NCBI GenBank assembly: GCA_902480035.1
Contig: CABSRC010000076.1
Coordinates: 1-8,417, forward strand
Direction of reading: 5' to 3'
Length of the DNA stretch: 8,417 nt
Origin: an uncultured Streptococcus sp.
GTDB lineage: Bacteria; Bacillota; Bacilli; Lactobacillales; Streptococcaceae
The translations under genes and the position numbers were made by a program. Positions 5,027 through 8,417 of this stretch are shown here, piece after piece (positions within the stretch are counted from its first letter, which is position 1; each line of letters starts with the position of its first letter). The notes beneath the pieces were generated by a model. The model was given only the letters and a program-made list of their open reading frames with translations. It was not told the DNA's origin and ran no database searches.

Positions 5027-5053
5027 AACGAACCAGACCAGGTTCGTTTTTTT
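5027..5053 (+). terminator. Intrinsic terminator of the DUF1722/endonuclease V-like operon
   Basis: AACGAACC (5027-5034) pairs perfectly with GGTTCGTT (5041-5048) around a 6-nt loop, and the T run spans 5047-5053. It starts five bases after the stop codon. Confidence 0.88.
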
Positions 5054-5077
5054 GTGCTAAAAACCAACAAAATGCTT

Positions 5078-5091
5078 TGAAAGCGTTAATT
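5078..5091 (+). promoter_or_regulatory. Degenerate cre-like sequence upstream of hsdR
   Basis: TGAAAGCGTTAATT matches the cre core TGWAANCGNTNWCA at 12 of 14 positions, lacking the terminal CA. It lies across the -35 area of the hsdR promoter, a repressing position if bound. Weak; a functional link between CcpA and restriction is only a guess. Confidence 0.25.
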
Positions 5092-5104
5092 TCTTTCCCA
5101 AACA

Positions 5105-5113
5105 TGCTATAAT
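5105..5113 (+). promoter_or_regulatory. Extended -10 promoter of hsdR
   Basis: TGCTATAAT has a perfect TATAAT (5108-5113) with the TGn extension. The -35 region at 17 bp (GTTAAT) is poor. The predicted start near 5120 leaves a leader of about 28 nt before the ATG at 5148. Confidence 0.7.
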
Positions 5114-5147
5114 AATAGGAGATTATGCACAGGAAAAGGATAGAGGG

Positions 5148-8141
5148 ATGAAGGCAGTAGCAACTCCAGAACTTGAGATTGAAAAACAGTTGATCCAGCA
5201 GTTGACATCAGGAGAGAGTCAGTGGACTTATCGCGAGGATCTCAAGAATGAAGACCAGTTATGGGACAATTTCTTTGACAAGCTCGCACAAAATAATGTC
5301 GCCTTGTTGGCGGACCATCCCTTGACCGAGCAAGAAAAGCGCCAGATCAAGAACCAGCTCAACTTTGTCAGCTACTATGAAGCGGCCAAGTGGCTAGCAG
5401 GTGAAAATGGGATCGCCAAGGTAGAAGTCCAGCGTGAAGATGCTAGTCTAGGGACTATCCGTTTGGCGGTCATCTGGCGGGACAATATCGCAGCTGGTAA
5501 GTCCAGCTATGAAGTGGTCAACCAAGTCGAACGCGACAAGGCCTATCCGCTAGACCAGGATCGACGGCTCGATACGACCCTTCTGATCAATGGCCTGCCC
5601 CTCATCCATATCGAACTCAAGAGTCCACGAGTGGCCTTTCTAGATGCCTTTCACCAGATCAAAAAGTACGACCGTGAAGGCAAGTTCCGGGGTATTTACT
5701 CCAGCTTACAGATGTTTGTCGTGACCAATAAAGTCGACACACGTTATATCGCTGCAGCCCGTGAAAGCAAGCTAAACAAGCAATTTCTGACCAAGTGGGT
5801 GGACAAGGACAACCAACCCATGATCGATCTCAATAGTTTTGCTCATGAGGTCCTCTCCATCCCCCGGGCCCATCAAATGGTCATTCAGTACTCGGTCATC
5901 GACGATAGTAAGAAGGCTCTCATCCTCCTACGTCCCTACCAGATCCATGCCATCGAGGCTGTGCAGGAAGCCTCTCGCCGTCAGGAGTCAGGCTATATCT
6001 GGCATACGACCGGTTCAGGTAAGACCCTGACCTCTTACAAGGTAGCACGCAATCTCTTGCAGATCCCAGCCATTCAAAAGACCATCTTTGTCGTCGACCG
6101 CAGAGACCTGGACCAGCAGACGACTTCGTCCTTCCTCTCTTATGCGGCCAATGATGTCATCGACATCGACGAGACGGACAATACCCATGAGCTGGTCAAG
6201 CGCCTAGGGGGAAATGACAAGCGCGTGGTAGTGACAACCATTCAGAAAATCACGACCATGATGCGCAAGTTCGAAGAAGGGAAGTACCAGCGGGATGCTG
6301 GGAAGATCAAGGACCTGCGAGTGGCCTTTGTCGTGGATGAGTGCCATCGGGCGGTTACGCCACAGACGCAAAAGGAGATCAAGGCCTACTTCAAGAACTC
6401 TCTCTGGTACGGCTTTACAGGAACTCCGATCTTTAAGGAAAACAAACGCAAACAAGTGGGAGACCTGGCTCAGACCACCCACCAACAGTATGGCGATCGC
6501 CTACATGAATACACTGTCAAGGAAGCCATCCATGATGGAGCGGTTCTGGGCTTTAAGGTAGACTACCGCAATACCATCATCTCAGATCTGCTAGAAGAAG
6601 AAATTCCAGACCAGGCCTATGAGGACAAGGAGCACATGCTAGAGGTCCTAGATGCCATCCTCAATAAGAGCCGGCAACAGCTCAATATCCCAAAAGGGGT
6701 CGGAAAGAGCTATGAGGCTATCTTGACGGTCAAGTCCATCCCACTAGCACAGGCCTATTACAATCTGCTTAAGAGCATTCTCGCTGGCAAGGAACGGGTC
6801 AAAGTTTCCAAGCGGGTCAAACAATACCTACCAGATTTTCCAAAGTTTACCATCACCTACTCAGTGTCTGAAAATGAGGAAGAGTCTATCGGCTACCAAG
6901 ACCACATGAAGCAGGTCATGGAGGACTACAACCAAGAGTTTGGGACGCATTTTAGCCTAGCGGATCTGCGGGGCTTTAACACCGATGTTAACAATCGCCT
7001 AGCCAGAAAGCAGGACAAGTACCTTTACCGCAATGAGCAATTGGATTTGGTCATCGTGGTCGACCGTCTCTTGACCGGTTTTGATGCTCCTTGTCTTTCT
7101 ACGCTCTTTATCGACCGCAAGCCCATGCGTCCACAGGACTTGATCCAAGCCTTTAGCCGGACCAATCGGATCTTTGATGACAAGAAGCACTTCGGCCATA
7201 TCATCACCTTCCAGCGTCCTCAAGCCTTCAAGGAAGCAGTCGACAATGCCCTCAAGCTCTACTCCAATGGGGGAGAAAATGAGGTCCTAGCACCAAGCTG
7301 GGAAGAAGAGAAGCGCAATTTTTTAAAAGCCTGGGCAGAGTTTAAAGGCCAAGTCACAGACTTGGAAGAAGAAGGAGTCGCCCTCGAGCAGGCTCCAACA
7401 GCCCAGCTCCGCAAGGTCGCCAAAGCCTATCAGGTCTTTGACAAGTACCAAGCCTCGATCCGCGTCTACTCTGAGTATGATAAGGAAGAAATCTATCGGG
7501 AAACGGGTCTCAGCGACAGTCAGCTCGAAGCCTATCTGGGCCTCTATCAAAATATCCTATCGGAGATCAAGAGCAGGGATCCAGAAGTGGACAGCGAAGA
7601 CGAGCTAGATATCCATTATGAGCTGGAGTCTGTCCAAGTCGATGAGATCAACTATGCCTATATCCTGATGCTGATCCAGAGTATGATCCAGCAGGAGGAA
7701 AATGACGAGCAGACCCTGAGTGACAAGGATATCGCAACTGTGGATAGCTATATCGAAAGTCTGAACCGGACCAATCCAAGCCTAGCGGAGATCATCCAAA
7801 ACCTCTGGACCCAAGTCCAAGAAGAGCCCGAACGCTACCGAGGACAATCTATCACCGGAGTCTTGGACCAGATGATCGAATCCGTCATTGATAGCCATAT
7901 CGTAAGCTTTGCCAAACGCTGGTATATCGGAGCCGACGAACTCCGCTACTATATTCAACACTATCGCAAAGGCGCCAAAAAACAAGCCGGCGAAAGCCAG
8001 CTGACCAAGAGCCAACGCTACAAAGACTACAAGGCAGAAGTAGCCGATGCCCTCAACCCACTCAGCTACAAAAAACAAATCAAAGAAGCCTATACCCAAC
8101 TGATCGAAGAGGTGATTGAACCACTGAGAGTGGGGAGGTAG
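5148..8141 (+). CDS. hsdR: Type I restriction system subunit R (nuclease/DNA translocase)
   Basis: Complete 997-residue HsdR. The N-terminal RecB-like nuclease shows D142, the ELK motif (E156, K158) and the QxxxY motif (Q170, Y174). The SF2 translocase motor follows, with Q-tip RPYQ (262-265), Walker A TTGSGKT (287-293), DECH (397-400), GFTGTP (422-427), motif V near LLTGFDAP (641-648) and motif VI QAFSRTNRIF (667-676). A helical C-terminal part (about 720-997) should bind the methylase core. All catalytic residues are present, so the subunit looks functional. It would cut unmodified foreign DNA after ATP-driven translocation, in a complex with HsdM and HsdS. Neither partner is in the window: the next gene is a membrane protein, and a terminator closes the operon upstream. 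GC is near 50% in a sampled stretch, higher than the flanks. The ribosome site is weak (AGAGGG adjacent to the ATG, or AGGAAAAGGA further up). Confidence 0.95.
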   Translation: MKAVATPELEIEKQLIQQLTSGESQWTYREDLKNEDQLWDNFFDKLAQNNVALLADHPLTEQEKRQIKNQLNFVSYYEAAKWLAGENGIAKVEVQREDASLGTIRLAVIWRDNIAAGKSSYEVVNQVERDKAYPLDQDRRLDTTLLINGLPLIHIELKSPRVAFLDAFHQIKKYDREGKFRGIYSSLQMFVVTNKVDTRYIAAARESKLNKQFLTKWVDKDNQPMIDLNSFAHEVLSIPRAHQMVIQYSVIDDSKKALILLRPYQIHAIEAVQEASRRQESGYIWHTTGSGKTLTSYKVARNLLQIPAIQKTIFVVDRRDLDQQTTSSFLSYAANDVIDIDETDNTHELVKRLGGNDKRVVVTTIQKITTMMRKFEEGKYQRDAGKIKDLRVAFVVDECHRAVTPQTQKEIKAYFKNSLWYGFTGTPIFKENKRKQVGDLAQTTHQQYGDRLHEYTVKEAIHDGAVLGFKVDYRNTIISDLLEEEIPDQAYEDKEHMLEVLDAILNKSRQQLNIPKGVGKSYEAILTVKSIPLAQAYYNLLKSILAGKERVKVSKRVKQYLPDFPKFTITYSVSENEEESIGYQDHMKQVMEDYNQEFGTHFSLADLRGFNTDVNNRLARKQDKYLYRNEQLDLVIVVDRLLTGFDAPCLSTLFIDRKPMRPQDLIQAFSRTNRIFDDKKHFGHIITFQRPQAFKEAVDNALKLYSNGGENEVLAPSWEEEKRNFLKAWAEFKGQVTDLEEEGVALEQAPTAQLRKVAKAYQVFDKYQASIRVYSEYDKEEIYRETGLSDSQLEAYLGLYQNILSEIKSRDPEVDSEDELDIHYELESVQVDEINYAYILMLIQSMIQQEENDEQTLSDKDIATVDSYIESLNRTNPSLAEIIQNLWTQVQEEPERYRGQSITGVLDQMIESVIDSHIVSFAKRWYIGADELRYYIQHYRKGAKKQAGESQLTKSQRYKDYKAEVADALNPLSYKKQIKEAYTQLIEEVIEPLRVGR

Positions 8142-8162
8142 GAAAAGGGGAGTAAAATACAT

Positions 8163-8417
8163 TTGATAAAGAGATCATTTAAATTATCGTGCAAGTATTT
8201 TTTTAGTTTTCTATCCTTGTTATCCTTGTTGGCAACTTTTATAAATATTAGTGATTTTTATAAAAGTAATAATCTAATAAACCATATTTTTAAAGTAATA
8301 ATAACTTTTCTAGTAATATATTTCTTAACTTTTGGTTATACACTTTTATATTACCATTTAAAAAGCAGAGTGGTATATTTTAAATATAATAGTTTTGAAG
8401 TTTCAGGAACATATGGC
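8163..8417 (+). CDS. Partial membrane protein gene, TTG start, runs off the window
   Basis: From TTG at 8163 the frame stays open for 85 codons to the window edge, although the stretch has only about 21% GC, where chance stops would be frequent. GGGGAG (8147-8152) lies ten bases upstream. The start of the protein is basic (IKRSFKLSCK). Two hydrophobic helices follow (about 12-30 and 45-64), with a short polar loop between them, and the chain turns polar and aromatic at YFKYNSFEVSG (72-82), the likely beginning of a cytoplasmic domain. The N-in, two-helix, cytoplasmic-domain plan is seen in several membrane-anchored effector proteins, such as the two-helix macro-domain relatives found in Thoeris-like defence loci. 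Too little is present to assign a family. The composition contrasts sharply with hsdR and suggests separate acquisition. Confidence 0.62.
   Translation, partial: MIKRSFKLSCKYFFSFLSLLSLLATFINISDFYKSNNLINHIFKVIITFLVIYFLTFGYTLLYYHLKSRVVYFKYNSFEVSGTYG

Overview
The window looks like chromosomal DNA of a viridans-group Streptococcus, most likely of the sanguinis/mitis type. The reasons are the low-to-moderate GC content, strong AAGGAG-type ribosome binding sites, extended -10 promoters (TGnTATAAT), a Bce-type peptide-antibiotic exporter with its operator, and SemiSWEET sugar transporters with a CcpA (cre) site. The species is inferred from style only.

Positions 1-2992 hold a Bce-type antimicrobial-peptide detoxification operon on the + strand. 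A dyad of the type bound by BceR-like regulators sits at the left edge. It is followed by a weak promoter, a 42-residue unrecognised small protein (104-232), the ABC ATPase BceA (248-1006) and the ten-helix permease BceB (1007-2992). The partner two-component system is not in the window.

Positions 2993-3359 hold no protein gene but are dense in structure. A 138-nt multi-branched element (3016-3153) has an outer stem enclosing three perfect or near-perfect hairpins, plus a possible 7-bp pseudoknot. Further downstream lie one + strand terminator and the terminator of the next, minus-strand gene.

Positions 3360-4210 hold two divergent SemiSWEET sugar-transporter genes, 3360-3623 (-) and 3913-4170 (+), about 40% identical to each other. 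They share a 289-bp control region with a near-consensus cre site and several dyads.

Positions 4211-5053 hold a two-gene operon with its own promoter and terminator. A YbgA-like DUF1722 protein (GTG start) is directly followed by a T4 endonuclease V-like pyrimidine-dimer glycosylase family protein. The pairing suggests a role in UV-damage repair.

Positions 5054-8417 hold hsdR, the restriction/translocase subunit of a type I restriction system, behind an extended -10 promoter. The next gene is not hsdM or hsdS. It is the start of a very AT-rich (about 21% GC) membrane-protein gene with a TTG start that runs off the right edge. Its composition suggests a transferred accessory, possibly defence-related, gene inserted in the restriction locus.
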